DNA of 52,440 nucleotides from JAHBNG01 sp039028975. Lineage in GTDB: Bacteria > Chloroflexota > Anaerolineae > Caldilineales > Caldilineaceae. The position numbers were made by a program, and so were the translations under genes. The notes under the pieces were generated by a model. It saw nothing but the letters and a program-made list of their open reading frames with translations. It made no database searches and was not told where the DNA came from. The first letter of the stretch is position 1. Each line of letters starts with the position of its first letter. Where the stretch lies: positions 1 to 52,440 of the forward strand of contig JBCCHB010000122.1 of NCBI GenBank assembly GCA_039028975.1, given 5' to 3'. Below are positions 43,832 through 52,072 of the stretch, piece after piece.

Positions 43832-44956
43832 CTACTTCCCCAGTGCTTGCAGCGCGTCTTTGCCACCTTCCAGAAATGCCTTGTACTCCTTGTCACGGCT
43901 CTTTTTAACTGCAGGTTCAATCGTCGCATGCCAAAATTGATTGAGAATGCTTACATCTTCTGGCACCCGGCGCACCAATGTACCGATCATGGAACGGGCC
44001 ATGACGCCAGGGTCCATATTAGTATCACCAAAGAAGCGACTATGCAACATGGCATCTTCCAACACGCCAATCTGTTCGGCCGTAGAAAGAGAACTTTCTA
44101 ATCGCTGATCCTCACCAGCCGCGTTCGCGGTCACCTCACGTAGGTCGGCAAAAGTTTGGAGCAGAATGTCAAGCATAGTGGGTGGAATATCCAACTCAAT
44201 TTGATTGCGCGCCATCAGCTCTTGGGTGCGAAAGAGAATAATCTCCCGTTCCTGGCGCTTGTTGGTCACAATGGGAATCGTTACGAAGTTAAAGCGTCGC
44301 TTGAGTGCCGTGGAGAGTTCATTCACTCCTCTGTCCCGGCTGTTGGCCGTGGCGATTAGGTTAAAGCCGGGCTGAGCAAAAGCCAAGGAATCTTCGCCAT
44401 CCAACTCAGGAATGGCAACATACTTTTCCGAAAGAATAGAAATCAGTGCATCTTGCACATCCGAGCCGCAGCGAGTCAGCTCTTCAAAGCGCCCCATTTC
44501 CCCTCGATGCATGGCGGTCATCACCGGCGACGGAATCAACGACTCCCGTGACTGCCCATTGGCAATGACCTGTGCTACGTTCCAAGAGTACTTAATGTGA
44601 TCTTCGGTTGTTCCTGCCGTGCCCTGAACCACATGGGTCGAATTAGCAGAAATGGCCGCGGCCAAAAGCTCGGCCAGCCAGCTCTTCCCCGTACCCGGAT
44701 CACCGATGAGCAAAAGCCCCCGATCAGAGGCCAATGTGACGATGGCACGCTCCACAAGGGACGGATCGCCGAAGAACTTTTGGGGAATCTCCCGCTTGAG
44801 CTTGTCTCCTTTGCGAGAACCCAAAACAAAGAGCCTCACCATACGCGGTGAAAGTTGCCAAGCAGAGGGTTTGTTTCCTTCATCGATTGACCCCAAGTAG
44901 GCAAGCTCTTCGGCATATTTTTCTTCTGCCGGTAAGCGTAACTTTTCTTCACTCAT
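43832..44956 (-). CDS. MoxR-type AAA+ ATPase
   Basis: A 374-residue AAA+ protein. Walker A is GDPGTGKS (85-92). Its Walker B-like region precedes DALISILSEKYVAIPELDGEDSL, a typical MoxR insert, and sensor 1 is FNLIATANSRDRGVNELSTALKRRF with the arginine finger. MoxR ATPases work with VWA-domain proteins as chaperone-like remodelling machines, often inserting metals or activating targets. The VWA partner is encoded 27 bases upstream and DUF5682 6 bases downstream. No unusual feature is seen; the length is normal. Confidence 0.93.
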   Translation of the reverse strand: MSEEKLRLPAEEKYAEELAYLGSIDEGNKPSAWQLSPRMVRLFVLGSRKGDKLKREIPQKFFGDPSLVERAIVTLASDRGLLLIGDPGTGKSWLAELLAAAISANSTHVVQGTAGTTEDHIKYSWNVAQVIANGQSRESLIPSPVMTAMHRGEMGRFEELTRCGSDVQDALISILSEKYVAIPELDGEDSLAFAQPGFNLIATANSRDRGVNELSTALKRRFNFVTIPIVTNKRQEREIILFRTQELMARNQIELDIPPTMLDILLQTFADLREVTANAAGEDQRLESSLSTAEQIGVLEDAMLHSRFFGDTNMDPGVMARSMIGTLVRRVPEDVSILNQFWHATIEPAVKKSRDKEYKAFLEGGKDALQALGK

Positions 44957-44983
44957 CAGATCATACTCCTATACTCGAACGGC

Positions 44984-46447
44984 TTACAGCCGCTTCTTTA
45001 TCTGCTCGATTAGCTTCTTAGGACTGCCATTCAGAATAGGCGCCCCCAACTCCTTAAAGCGCTTTGTGAATTCTGCATTGACTGAATGATAGCCACTGCT
45101 TTTGAGCGCACCAACTGGAATAAGGTAACATCCCGACTCTTTCCATGCTTTGAGCACGGTAAAGAAATCACTCCAATCGTAAAAGTCGCTAATGACTACC
45201 ACGGCCGTGTGCTGAGGGCTTGTAATGCAATGGGCAGCCGCGTCCAACGCCAGCCGCATATCATTGCCACCCCCTAGCTTGGTACGAAGCAGAACCTCGA
45301 CCGGATCGTGGACATAGTCACTCAGATCAATGACACGATTATCAAAGGCGTAGAGAAAGACCTCCACATTGGGCAGCCCTGCAAAAATGGATGCCAATAT
45401 GGTGGTTTGCACCATCGAGCTAGTCATGGAGCCAGATTGATCCACAATAATCAAGAGCGTCGTGGGAAGGCTCTTCTTGGCAGTGGCCAGATAATGAATC
45501 TGGTCCACATAAAGCTTCTGGTCATCGGGGTTGTAATTGATCAGGTTCTTCTCGATGGTTCGCTTCATGTCGATGTTGCGAAAGATGCGCTTGGGGGGCA
45601 GGCTGCTGTCTCGCTTACTGCTCATCACCTGGCGTACCTGAAGCTTGAGGACGTCGGCAAGCTGCTCTACGTACTTTTGAATCAGACGTTTCGCATTGCC
45701 CAATGCGGGACCGGAAAGGTTGCCTTTGTCCCAAAGAAGCTGCTCAACCAAGGCCATGGAGGGCGTCAACTTGCGGGCCAAGCTATCGTCCTTAAGCACT
45801 TCACGCAGCTCCATGCGCTGTATCATGTCGGCTTCCAACGTCTCTAAGCCAGCCTTCAACTCGACATCGCCGATGGGTGGACGCGAGGCCTCTCCACCAC
45901 CGCCGGTAGGCATACTATCCCTCTTTGCCCCCTTAGACCGTCCCTCTAACAAGCTGCCTGCTGGCAAGCCCATCATCTTCTCTAGCCAAGCAATATCCTT
46001 GGTCCACTGGGCATATTGGTGTGCGCTGACGCTGGCACCCTGGGTATTGGGGCCAAAGGCATTCAGGAGAATTTTAGAGAGAACGAGGGTCTGTTCCACA
46101 TGTTCCTCAAAGGTTTCTGGTTGATAATTGGGTGACATGGGACCAGACGGAAGTTCAGCACTCTCTTCGACATCTTCCTCGTCATTCGGTTCATGATTTG
46201 CATCTTCACCAACACCAAAACCAGGGAGTGGCCTCTCAAATGCTTCTTGAAGCTTAGGAAAGCGATGTACGAGCATCTCAATCGAAATAGCTGGGTCAAG
46301 GATTTCTGGCGGCAGATCAGCTTGTATGGCCAAATCCTGGCTGATGCCCTCCAGGTTCTGCCCAATCTCTTCTTGCTCAAAGAGCGTACTCAGCAGGCGC
46401 CAGTAGAGAGCTTGTCGCGCTTGGGAAATAGATGGGATCTTGGTCAT
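44984..46447 (-). CDS. VWA-domain protein, MoxR partner
   Basis: A 487-residue protein when started at ATG 46447 (MTKIPSISQARQALYWRLL); the frame is open to 46528 but that would overlap the DUF5615 gene. The first ~300 residues are helical and acidic. The VWA domain, from about 330, has an intact MIDAS: DQSGSMTSS, the Thr region KLGGGNDM and VVVISDFYDW. It would bind Mg2+ and present targets to the MoxR ATPase encoded next. Gene order ahead is DUF433, DUF5615, then this gene, separated by 43 bases. Confidence 0.9.
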   Translation of the reverse strand: MTKIPSISQARQALYWRLLSTLFEQEEIGQNLEGISQDLAIQADLPPEILDPAISIEMLVHRFPKLQEAFERPLPGFGVGEDANHEPNDEEDVEESAELPSGPMSPNYQPETFEEHVEQTLVLSKILLNAFGPNTQGASVSAHQYAQWTKDIAWLEKMMGLPAGSLLEGRSKGAKRDSMPTGGGGEASRPPIGDVELKAGLETLEADMIQRMELREVLKDDSLARKLTPSMALVEQLLWDKGNLSGPALGNAKRLIQKYVEQLADVLKLQVRQVMSSKRDSSLPPKRIFRNIDMKRTIEKNLINYNPDDQKLYVDQIHYLATAKKSLPTTLLIIVDQSGSMTSSMVQTTILASIFAGLPNVEVFLYAFDNRVIDLSDYVHDPVEVLLRTKLGGGNDMRLALDAAAHCITSPQHTAVVVISDFYDWSDFFTVLKAWKESGCYLIPVGALKSSGYHSVNAEFTKRFKELGAPILNGSPKKLIEQIKKRL

Positions 46448-46490
46448 TTCTCTGCTAGTCCAGTAGACGGTGGCGTATTTCTGGCTAATT

Positions 46491-46841
46491 CTAGAGCGGC
46501 AATGAGCGAATACGATTAACCCACTCATTAGGTGAGCTTGCCGCCCAAATAAGCAGTAGATCTTCTGCTACCCGAGCAACTGGTAACCTCTGTGACACAA
46601 TGAGAATGCCAGGACTTTCTTCTGACAAGATAAATCGGCCAAAGTGGTGTAGCATTGTCTTTCGATCATGGGAAACCAAAACCCGGCCCTGTGCAGCGGC
46701 TAATTTCAATACATCTGGATCATTAACACCAGAAAGTTCAGCGGTGGTTGCCGCTTGAAAGTCAATACTTGGTTCCAAGCGCAGGGTTGCTTTGACAATA
46801 ACCTGGTTGAGATCTGCGTCGGCCTGAAAGCGAATCTTCAT
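46491..46841 (-). CDS. DUF5615-family PIN-like toxin
   Basis: A 116-residue protein with the DUF5615 signature: RFQADADLNQVIV at the start (acidic residues of a Mut7-C/PIN-like nuclease fold), DPDVLKLAAAQGRVLVSHDRKTM in the centre and GILIVSQRLPVARVAEDLL. Members are predicted RNases acting as toxins. The DUF433 gene precedes it by 3 bases, a standard DUF433-DUF5615 toxin-antitoxin pair. The pair lies inside the MoxR/VWA cluster on the same strand. Confidence 0.88.
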   Translation of the reverse strand: MKIRFQADADLNQVIVKATLRLEPSIDFQAATTAELSGVNDPDVLKLAAAQGRVLVSHDRKTMLHHFGRFILSEESPGILIVSQRLPVARVAEDLLLIWAASSPNEWVNRIRSLPL

Positions 46842-46844
46842 AAT

Positions 46845-47153
46845 CTACACAAACTGCAATTCGCGCCGAGCTTTTGTCATCTTTTGTGCAAACTCAGGAT
46901 CGTGAGTTGATTGATGAAAATCTTTGAACTCAGCGTCGACCTGCCGAAGATATATGTTGGTCTCATCCCTGTTGGCAAGATAGTAGGTTATGGCACCATA
47001 AACTTGCTCCAAAGAGAGTGCAGGAAAACACTCAGCAACGATAGTCTCCGGTGCCAGGCCATCCAAAAAAGCAAAAAGAACCGATTCTAACGAAACACGA
47101 GAACCCGCAATCCAGTAACCTTGGTCTCTTTGCTCAACATACTTTTCACTCAT
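46845..47153 (-). CDS. DUF433-family antitoxin
   Basis: A 102-residue protein when started at ATG 47153 (MSEKYVEQRDQGYWIAGSRVSLESVLFAFLDG), with GGAAAAGG about 8 bases upstream; the frame opens earlier at 47219, but those 22 residues are not family-like. The DUF433 core is the winged HTH-like GSRVSLESVLFAFLDGLAPETIVAECFPALSLEQVYGAITYYL. It is the expected antitoxin/repressor for the DUF5615 toxin next to it. Upstream lies the family-A palindromic repeat. Confidence 0.87.
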   Translation of the reverse strand: MSEKYVEQRDQGYWIAGSRVSLESVLFAFLDGLAPETIVAECFPALSLEQVYGAITYYLANRDETNIYLRQVDAEFKDFHQSTHDPEFAQKMTKARRELQFV

Positions 47154-47221
47154 AATGCACCTTTTCCTGGCGGAATATAACGAACGATTTCCATCAAAGT
47201 GGAAATGACATTCATTCACAA

Positions 47222-47308
47222 TTTATACTCAGCTCCGTTTGAAAACAAGAGTTTGGCCGCTCTGGTAGAGCATCGGAAAACTCCTGTTTTCAAAACGACC
47301 GCAGTATA
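47222..47308. repeat. Palindromic dispersed repeat family A, copy 3 (87 bp, best palindrome)
   Basis: The ends read TATACTCAGCTCCGTTTGAA and, from the other strand, TATACTGCGGTCGTTTTGAA, so the element is an imperfect inverted repeat with a GAGTTT..GGAAAACTC core. It aligns to 10381-10467 (reverse complement) and to 40654-40713. It separates the DUF433/DUF5615 pair from the upstream 466-codon gene. Confidence 0.75.
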
Positions 47309-47338
47309 GAATTCATCATTTGCCATGATGCCAGAGTC

Positions 47339-48709
47339 TTATTTCTTCCGCAACAGCCGGCTTGCTCGTTCACGCAGTTGTGGAAGGGTCGACTTGGCCT
47401 TTTTTCCCTTAGGTTGGACAAAGATTCCTTGGGTCTGTACCGCGCCTTTTTTCTTGCCTTTGCTCAACACACTTAATGGTTGAAGTGACCAGCAGCCAGC
47501 GTCAAAACAGAGAAGGGCTATCATGCTTGCCCCCTTGGTTAAGTCGGCCAAAGGCATGTCTGGGCTATCAGCAATACGCTCTAAGGCCAAAGGGAATGCC
47601 AACTCACCCCAATAGATCGCCTCATTCTCAATACGATAGTGCTCCAGGTAGACAAACTCGTGTATGAGAGCAGGGTGTCTGTCCTCTGCGCGTTGTGTCC
47701 AGCGGGACACCGGGGGTTCGCTATGTAGACGGCTAGCCAAAGCCGCAAGATCAATGCTCTTTCCCAGCTTCACATTTTTCTCTTGCCACAACATATCCCC
47801 GGTATTTTGCAATAGGATTTCCTCGATAAAAATGCTCTTTTGCTCGGCCAAGGCCGTCAGTAAAGTGGCACCAATCTCATCAAACAAACTCTTCAGTTCG
47901 ATTCCCGTAATGACATCAACCCTAAAGGCAGAGAGGTTCGTCCGCAACAGCATGCCACCCTCTTCTCCTTCAAGCCACCCAAAGATGACAAGGTTGACGA
48001 CCACGTCACTCTGTCTTAAATGAGCGCCAAGCGGATAAAACTCTCCGGATATGGGTATAGCGGGCTGGGCTTCCGGCGGTTGAGCAGCCAGTACAAAAGC
48101 CCGCGACCAAAGATCAACCCAGCGAAAGAGGGGAATCTCCGGCACTCCTTTGGTCGGGAAGTACTGCAAGATCTCAGCTATCAACCCATTGAGAAGGGCT
48201 GCATGGCGTACCATTCGCGGCTCGGCCTGAATATCGGCCAACGTAGCCTGGAATGCCAACACACTTTCCACCTCTAAGTTGGTAAAGCCAGCCAGAACCA
48301 ACTCCATCAACCAATGGCGGATGCTTTCACACCACAGCTCGAGTTGCCCTGATGGCGCCTGACTTGGCAAATCGGGGACAGGAATCAACTCTGGCACTGT
48401 ACGCCCAAGGGCCTGACAAGCTTGAGCCAACAGCGCATCATGCTGGGCACCTTGTAGTGCGGCTCGTGCTGCAGCGAGGAGTAAGAAGTGGTTTTCCAAA
48501 AATTCACTTTGGCTAACGGCTGTAATCACCGCGGTTAAATTGGATGCCAGAGGCGTAGCTGCAAAAGCATGGTTTAGTGAGGAGAGGGCATCAAGGTGTT
48601 CGCTCTCCAAGCGAGCAAAGCCATCAGAAAATATTGCATCAAGGCTGGCAATCAGCTCATTGCTTTGCTGGACGTTTTCAGGGAGCGATTGAAGGAGGGA
48701 AAGATTCAT
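47339..48709 (-). CDS. Hypothetical protein of the MoxR/VWA cluster (possibly DUF5691-like role)
   Basis: A 456-residue protein when started at ATG 48709 (MNLSLLQSLPENVQ); an upstream ATG at 48739 would overlap the SWIM-like gene. It is mainly helical, soluble, with an Ala/Leu-rich repeat-like first half (about 60-190) and a mixed second half (TGIELKSLFDEIGATLLTALAEQ, then HEFVYLEHYRIENEAIYWGELAF). The C-terminus is very Lys-rich (LSKGKKKG, PKGKKAKS, RERASRLLRKK). I do not recognise a named family. In other bacteria, MoxR/DUF5682/VWA loci carry a SWIM protein plus a DUF5691 protein, and this gene occupies that position, but sequence proof is lacking. Confidence 0.75.
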   Translation of the reverse strand: MNLSLLQSLPENVQQSNELIASLDAIFSDGFARLESEHLDALSSLNHAFAATPLASNLTAVITAVSQSEFLENHFLLLAAARAALQGAQHDALLAQACQALGRTVPELIPVPDLPSQAPSGQLELWCESIRHWLMELVLAGFTNLEVESVLAFQATLADIQAEPRMVRHAALLNGLIAEILQYFPTKGVPEIPLFRWVDLWSRAFVLAAQPPEAQPAIPISGEFYPLGAHLRQSDVVVNLVIFGWLEGEEGGMLLRTNLSAFRVDVITGIELKSLFDEIGATLLTALAEQKSIFIEEILLQNTGDMLWQEKNVKLGKSIDLAALASRLHSEPPVSRWTQRAEDRHPALIHEFVYLEHYRIENEAIYWGELAFPLALERIADSPDMPLADLTKGASMIALLCFDAGCWSLQPLSVLSKGKKKGAVQTQGIFVQPKGKKAKSTLPQLRERASRLLRKK

Positions 48710-48726
48710 TTTGTACTGAGAAACAA

Positions 48727-49200
48727 CTAAGTGAACCAAACCATTTCTGGCAATGGCTCTACACTAGCGGGTAAATTGACATATTGCAGATAGCGCAAAA
48801 ATCGGCTAAAGACCATGCTGGCATCTACTTTATGGGGACCGCCCTTAATTGCCGACATCAAATCGCGGTGAGATTCAACCTGCTCAGGCGAAATGGTAAG
48901 GCCCAGGTAGTTGACGATACGAGTTTCCGAAAATTGTAGATGGGCTTCCTTAACAAGGGCATCCAGGTGCTTACAGGGTTGCCCACGCAGTCCACCGCAG
49001 GGACGGTTATTGTTGGTTGAACAGTAGAAATTCGTCGTGTCTGCTTCAATGTATGAGACGTAGACACGCTCAATATCCGATCCGCTAGAGACCACCCCCT
49101 GAAGTCGACCGGCATACAACTCGACAAAGGGGACTTTCTTGACATCTCGCGGACGGCTTAGGGTAGGATGTTTAAGAATGCTGCGCTGGTTAGTTGACAT
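48727..49200 (-). CDS. SWIM-type zinc-finger-like protein
   Basis: A 157-residue protein with a Cys/His cluster at about residues 59-79: FYCSTNNNRPCGG, then GQPCKHLDALV. The final C-x-H followed by a helix is the SWIM pattern (C-x-C...C-x-H), here with a stretched first pair (C-x7-C). SWIM domains bind nucleic acid or protein. It is the first gene of the MoxR/VWA cluster in transcription order and overlaps or nearly touches the next gene. The ~20 upstream bases lack a clear ribosome site. Confidence 0.72.
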   Translation of the reverse strand: MSTNQRSILKHPTLSRPRDVKKVPFVELYAGRLQGVVSSGSDIERVYVSYIEADTTNFYCSTNNNRPCGGLRGQPCKHLDALVKEAHLQFSETRIVNYLGLTISPEQVESHRDLMSAIKGGPHKVDASMVFSRFLRYLQYVNLPASVEPLPEMVWFT

Positions 49201-49223
49201 GGTGACATTTTAGCACATATGTA

Positions 49224-50015
49224 CTATGTATGCAATAGGACAGCATCAAGCCCTTGAGTTTTAGAAATTTCATCCAAGGTCTTAACAATCTCACGTCGTA
49301 ATGCTATCTCTTCTTGTAGGGCTTCATATTGCGCATCGGTCAGATGATGAATCAACTCATGCCGTTCTAGCTCATCGAGGCGATGACGTAGATAAGCCTG
49401 CTGCACCCACAGATCCATTTCATCTTCAAAGCCAAAATGATGATGCCACCGTCGGCTGCCAGCATTTGCCAGAAGAAATCGACTATGAAGCTTCTTGATA
49501 CCCGCGGCATGCAATTCATTGAGGGCCGTTGCAGCCAATGCCGTTGCCACACCCTTATGCTGCCATTCCGGCACAACGAAGAGTAGATCCACTAATGGAG
49601 CCTCCTCTTTTTCTACGATGAGAATTGCCCCAATCGGTTCTTCAATACCATCCTTGTTGGATACTACTGCTACTTGAGATGTCGTTACTGGGTTACCACG
49701 CTTTCCAGCAAAGTGGCTGACCAGATCTTCCTCGGCTCTTTTTTGAACATAGTCTGGCGGATAATCACAATAGTCTGCCGTCTCTGCAAAGGCGGCAAAG
49801 TAGGCAGGAAGCAACGATGGGATATCTGCTTTCTTCGCTGGACGGATTAAGCAGGGAGCAGTTACGGAGCGAGGCTTGACCATCACCGTAGTGAGCACAA
49901 TTGCATGTCCAGGCCGAATGTGAGCTTTATCGCCATAATATTCATGCTTCCAGCCCAATTCCTTGGGCATCCGCTTAAACTCTTCGTTAGTCATCGAGAG
50001 GTGTTGGCTCTTCAT
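49224..50015 (-). CDS. GNAT-family N-acetyltransferase
   Basis: A 263-residue protein. The acetyl-CoA-binding GNAT core is at about 60-205: PCLIRPAKKADIPSLL, GAILIVEKEEAPLVDLLFVVPEWQHKGVATALAATAL (motif A Q-x-x-G-x-x/A) and RFLLANAGSRRWHHHFGFEDE (motif B). An N-terminal ~50-residue segment, EEFKRMPKELGWKHEYYGDKAHIRPGH, precedes it and is shared with some uncharacterised acetyltransferases. The C-terminus is a charged helical tail with many Glu/His. The substrate is unknown. It follows the LLM oxidoreductase gene by 6 bases and so is co-transcribed. Confidence 0.88.
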   Translation of the reverse strand: MKSQHLSMTNEEFKRMPKELGWKHEYYGDKAHIRPGHAIVLTTVMVKPRSVTAPCLIRPAKKADIPSLLPAYFAAFAETADYCDYPPDYVQKRAEEDLVSHFAGKRGNPVTTSQVAVVSNKDGIEEPIGAILIVEKEEAPLVDLLFVVPEWQHKGVATALAATALNELHAAGIKKLHSRFLLANAGSRRWHHHFGFEDEMDLWVQQAYLRHRLDELERHELIHHLTDAQYEALQEEIALRREIVKTLDEISKTQGLDAVLLHT

Positions 50016-50021
50016 GAAGGT

Positions 50022-50888
50022 CTAACTCAGCACAGGCGGACCTTGCAAAATCCGCTCCCGAATCGCTTCCATAGACCACGGACCTTCCCCTTGATGACCA
50101 AATCGCTGGGCACTGATCACCTCCAACCACCAAGTTGCGCCTGCTTCGCGATAAGGCTCAATGATCTCGACCGTACGGTCCATATCGTCACCTGGGGTCT
50201 CGCCTTTTTGGATGACGTCAAAAGGAGTGTCGTCAACTCGGTGTTCTTGAATATAGGAGACCATTTTGCGTACTTGAGCGGGCGTCATGTCGCCTTCTTG
50301 TTCATAGCTTGGCAGCGCATAGACTCCGTCCCAACGGGCAGCACGTCGCATGGGTGCCTTGTTGGGCCACAAGCCGGCGACCCAAATGGGAATTCTTGGA
50401 CTCTGAATCGGGGTTGGCTCAAAGAATGTATCCTCAATTGCGTAATGGTTGCCTTGAAAGTTAAATGTGCCACCTCGCCATAATCCGGTTAGAATCTCTA
50501 AACTTTCATCCAACATCTCGGCCCGTGCCTTGACCGAAGTCTCTTCGCCAAGCTGATGATATTCGGTACGCCACCAGCCAGCGCCAACCCCAAGCGTGAG
50601 GCGTCCACCGGAGAGTCGATCCAGGGTTACGGTTTCGCGCGCCAATTTCCAGGGTCGACGACGGGGCAGTGGTGTAACCAGCGTCCCAAAGCGGATCCGC
50701 TCTGTAGCAAGGGCAATGGCTGTGAGGGCAACTGTAATGTCCACCACCCGGTCGGGCCAGTTCATAAAGACGTGGTCCCAAATGAAGAATCCATCCCAAC
50801 CTGATTGGTCCGCATCTTGCGCTAGTTCAGCGAGAACGCGGGCATCGGCACAGTCACCAAATGGAGGGAGTAGAAGTGCATATTTCAT
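50022..50888 (-). CDS. LLM-class flavin-dependent oxidoreductase
   Basis: A 288-residue TIM-barrel enzyme of the bacterial-luciferase-like superfamily. Recognisable segments: FFIWDHVFMN, RIRFGTLVTPLPRRRPWKLARETVTLDRLSGGRLTLGVGAGW, EETSVKARAEMLDESLEILTGLWRGG and PIQSPRIPIWVAG. These are typical of FMN- or F420-dependent members; several groups, including Chloroflexota and Actinobacteria, carry them. The cofactor cannot be decided from sequence. It precedes the GNAT gene in the same operon. Confidence 0.9.
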   Translation of the reverse strand: MKYALLLPPFGDCADARVLAELAQDADQSGWDGFFIWDHVFMNWPDRVVDITVALTAIALATERIRFGTLVTPLPRRRPWKLARETVTLDRLSGGRLTLGVGAGWWRTEYHQLGEETSVKARAEMLDESLEILTGLWRGGTFNFQGNHYAIEDTFFEPTPIQSPRIPIWVAGLWPNKAPMRRAARWDGVYALPSYEQEGDMTPAQVRKMVSYIQEHRVDDTPFDVIQKGETPGDDMDRTVEIIEPYREAGATWWLEVISAQRFGHQGEGPWSMEAIRERILQGPPVLS

Positions 50889-50915
50889 AGCGATGGCTTG
50901 ATGGCAAATAGATGG

Positions 50916-51749
50916 CTACCGTAGACCCGCTTCATGTAACAAAGTATCGATCCACTTTGCCGTATCGGGATCTGCAAATGGCGGGACAGGCTCCGCCCGG
51001 TAATTGATACGTAGATCATACCCAGCCCGATCGTAGAGATCATGGAGGATCTGGTTGAGATCAACGGTTGGCTCATCATCGTTTTCAGTCAAGGGTAAAA
51101 TAAATGGCGGGATTGGTTCGCGAGCGGTGAAGGGAAAGATGTAGGCACGTGGTCGAGTCCGAGATGCGCTGATGATGATGCTGTAGTCGTAGGTTTGCTT
51201 TTCCAGTTCCAAAACGCGGGTGCCGACCCGCAGCAGGTCAATCTCCACCAAATTGGTTTTGGTATGAATCACGTCAGAGCGTTTGCTCATATACTTGGGT
51301 CGCCCGCCGGACTCGCTTTTGTTCCACGGGGATAGAATCTCGATGAGGGTGACGACATTGGTGGCTGGGCCGTCGGGTCTATCGCTATAGGGATACGGTT
51401 CTACCTCGGTGTCCAAAATTTCAAGATAAGTTTCGCGGATGCGATCCGTCATTTTGAGTTCGATTTCAATGGGTTCAACAGCAGCCGGTGCCGTGGCGAC
51501 CATCGTCCCCTCTTGCGAATGTAAGGACGCAGATGTGAATGGGCCAACCACCCCTACATCTGGCACGCTCAGCAGACCAACGCCCATGGGATCGTCAAAA
51601 TAAGAACGTTCCTCAACCGAAACGAAATAGCGCGGCCGCAGAAGCGGTGTTAAGTAATCACGCAGAGCAGTGATTAAACTCGCATGAACATTCGCCCACA
51701 AACTAGCTCTCTCTAAATATGGATCCATGCCCGGAAAGGGTGTAGCCAT
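50916..51749 (-). CDS. DUF4058-family protein
   Basis: A 277-residue protein beginning MATPFPGMDPYLERASLWANVHASLI, the hallmark of DUF4058, followed by FVSVEERSYFDDP and later ETYLEILD, VVTLIEILSPWNKSESGG and VEIDLLRVG. These E..E-x-K-like elements recall PD-(D/E)XK or Uma2-like folds, but no activity is established. DUF4058 genes are common in cyanobacteria, Planctomycetes and Chloroflexota. The gene starts 20 bases after the copy of the two-copy dispersed repeat. Confidence 0.9.
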   Translation of the reverse strand: MATPFPGMDPYLERASLWANVHASLITALRDYLTPLLRPRYFVSVEERSYFDDPMGVGLLSVPDVGVVGPFTSASLHSQEGTMVATAPAAVEPIEIELKMTDRIRETYLEILDTEVEPYPYSDRPDGPATNVVTLIEILSPWNKSESGGRPKYMSKRSDVIHTKTNLVEIDLLRVGTRVLELEKQTYDYSIIISASRTRPRAYIFPFTAREPIPPFILPLTENDDEPTVDLNQILHDLYDRAGYDLRINYRAEPVPPFADPDTAKWIDTLLHEAGLR

Positions 51750-51768
51750 TTGGCGCTCCTTGGCTCGC

Positions 51769-51863
51769 TCAGGAACGAGAATTCAATAAAACCAGAAAGA
51801 TCTCTCCACTTCGGTCGGGATGACACGAACGAAGTTTTCGATTTTTTGATCATGGTTCCTAAG
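51769..51863. repeat. Dispersed repeat, copy 2 of 2 (partner at 3489-3586)
   Basis: Same orientation and block order as copy 1: CGAGAATT, AATAAAAC, AGATCTCTC, GATGACA, CGAAGTTTT, TTTGATC. It lies 20 bases upstream of the DUF4058 start codon. The remaining bases to the IS110 gene (51864-52072) show no gene; they may contain the IS110 left end, and IS110 elements carry a structured non-coding RNA region at that side. Confidence 0.75.
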
Positions 51864-52072
51864 TTGAAACTGTACAAATCGTTGTAAAGATCCTAGCACA
51901 GATTCGATAGCTCGTCTACCAGTAGAAGAAGTGGGGAGCATCTCAGTTTGGGGGCAGATTCTACCTGCTCACTTTGGGCGATGTCATTCTAGTATAAGAA
52001 ATAAGGGAAAATAGAGTAACCTAAAGTCGGCAAAACGAAGTGTAAAGAAAAGAACCGACGAAAGGAAACTCA

